Assembly (NCBI GenBank): GCA_020052215.1
Contig: JAGVPN010000267.1
Location: forward strand, 1-5,565
Origin: Syntrophobacterales bacterium
Lineage (GTDB): Bacteria > Desulfobacterota > Desulfobaccia > Desulfobaccales > 0-14-0-80-60-11
DNA length: 5,565 nucleotides
Direction of reading: 5' to 3'
Positions 5,470 to 5,565 of this stretch are shown here, piece after piece (within the stretch, counting starts at the first letter, position 1; every line of letters starts with the position of its first letter). The position numbers and the translations under genes were made by a program. Under the pieces are notes generated by a model. The model made no database searches and was not told where the DNA came from. It saw only the letters and a list, made by a program, of their open reading frames with translations.

Positions 5470-5565
5470 GGGCTTGTCAATAATTAAGTGTTACAAACAT
5501 GCTCGAGGAGATATGGAGTAGTTCCACTCTCCATGAAAATCATCTCTGACCATATTGATGGCTGC
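5470..5565 (-). mobile_element. Probable end of an insertion sequence (ISAzo13-like), cut by the window edge
   Basis: The transposase-like reading frame on the minus strand stops at 5491. Between that stop and the palindrome at 5439-5462 lies a short AT-rich stretch that begins GGGCTTGTCAA (5470-5480) on the plus strand and looks like a terminal inverted repeat. The exact boundary is a guess because the other end of the element is outside the window, so neither the inverted repeat nor a target duplication can be checked. Confidence 0.45.
5491..5565 (-). CDS. C-terminal 24 residues of a probable ISAzo13-family transposase (N-terminus outside window)
   Basis: Read leftwards from the window edge, the frame is open and ends in TAA at 5493-5491. 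It contains VRDDFHGEWNYSISPR. FHGEWNY followed by a short basic end closely resembles the C-terminus of ISAzo13-type (Rhodopirellula-type DDE) transposases, as remembered from family knowledge. Only 24 codons are visible, so integrity of the element and the exact family are uncertain. Confidence 0.6.
   Translation of the reverse strand, partial: AAINMVRDDFHGEWNYSISPRACL

Larger units (their letters stand above)
5325..5490. other. Non-coding gap between the FrhB-like gene and the transposase
   Basis: No convincing reading frame is found on either strand. The stretch holds the two REP-like structures and the probable insertion-sequence end. No intrinsic terminator with a T-tract is seen for the FrhB-like gene, so the palindromes may serve to stop or stabilise its transcript. 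Confidence 0.6.

Noticed and set aside
5513..5534. Palindrome ATGGAG...CTCCAT as a hairpin element
   Set aside because: It lies inside the transposase coding end, has only six-base arms and a ten-base loop, and is probably chance.
5533..5565. Plus-strand start of a new gene (MKIISDHIDGC) at the right edge
   Set aside because: The ribosome site is too far away (GGAG about 14 bases upstream), and the minus strand of the same bases encodes a recognisable transposase C-terminus.

Overview
The window reads as part of a GC-rich anaerobic bacterial chromosome, most likely a sulfate-reducing or syntrophic deltaproteobacterium (Desulfobacterota, for example a Desulfobacca- or Syntrophobacter-like lineage). 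This is an inference from the gene families: NADH-dehydrogenase-like flavoprotein and ferredoxin subunits next to an HdrA/MvhD-type protein and an FrhB-type protein, all dense in iron-sulfur cysteine motifs. No 16S rRNA or other lineage marker is present.

Region 1 (1-4063) is a tight plus-strand operon of three genes separated by 11 and 14 bases. It begins with the C-terminal 301 residues of a NuoF/HndC/HydB-like NAD(P)H-oxidising subunit with a two-cluster ferredoxin tail. Next is a short NuoG-like ferredoxin subunit (229 aa) that has no molybdopterin-like or hydrogenase domain. The third gene encodes an 813-aa HdrA-like protein fused to an MvhD-like domain and a C-terminal winged-helix-like tail. 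A strong Rho-independent terminator (4085-4129) ends the operon. The likely electron path is NAD(P)H to FMN on the NuoF-like subunit, through the ferredoxin-like clusters of both small modules, to the HdrA/MvhD-like protein, or the reverse. No HdrB, HdrC, hydrogenase or formate dehydrogenase is in the window, so the terminal partner is unknown.

The most interesting point is that the HdrA-like protein keeps the overall HdrA fold order but has lost several hallmark residues: the last glycine of the Rossmann FAD motif, the cysteine motifs around the flavin domain, the inserted ferredoxin domain, one cysteine of the second C-terminal cluster, and one cysteine of the MvhD CxxC. It looks like a remodelled, possibly flavin-free, electron-wiring paralogue rather than a classical electron-bifurcating HdrA.

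Region 2 (4064-5324) holds the terminator, a candidate sigma-70-type promoter overlapping a dyad, and a separate monocistronic gene for an FrhB/FdhB-family iron-sulfur flavoprotein (368 aa). Its bases and codons are visibly richer in A/T than the upstream operon.

Region 3 (5325-5565) is intergenic. It contains a REP-like double hairpin enclosed by an outer inverted repeat, a second GC-rich hairpin, and, running off the right edge on the minus strand, the last 24 codons of what looks like an ISAzo13-type transposase with its probable insertion-sequence end.
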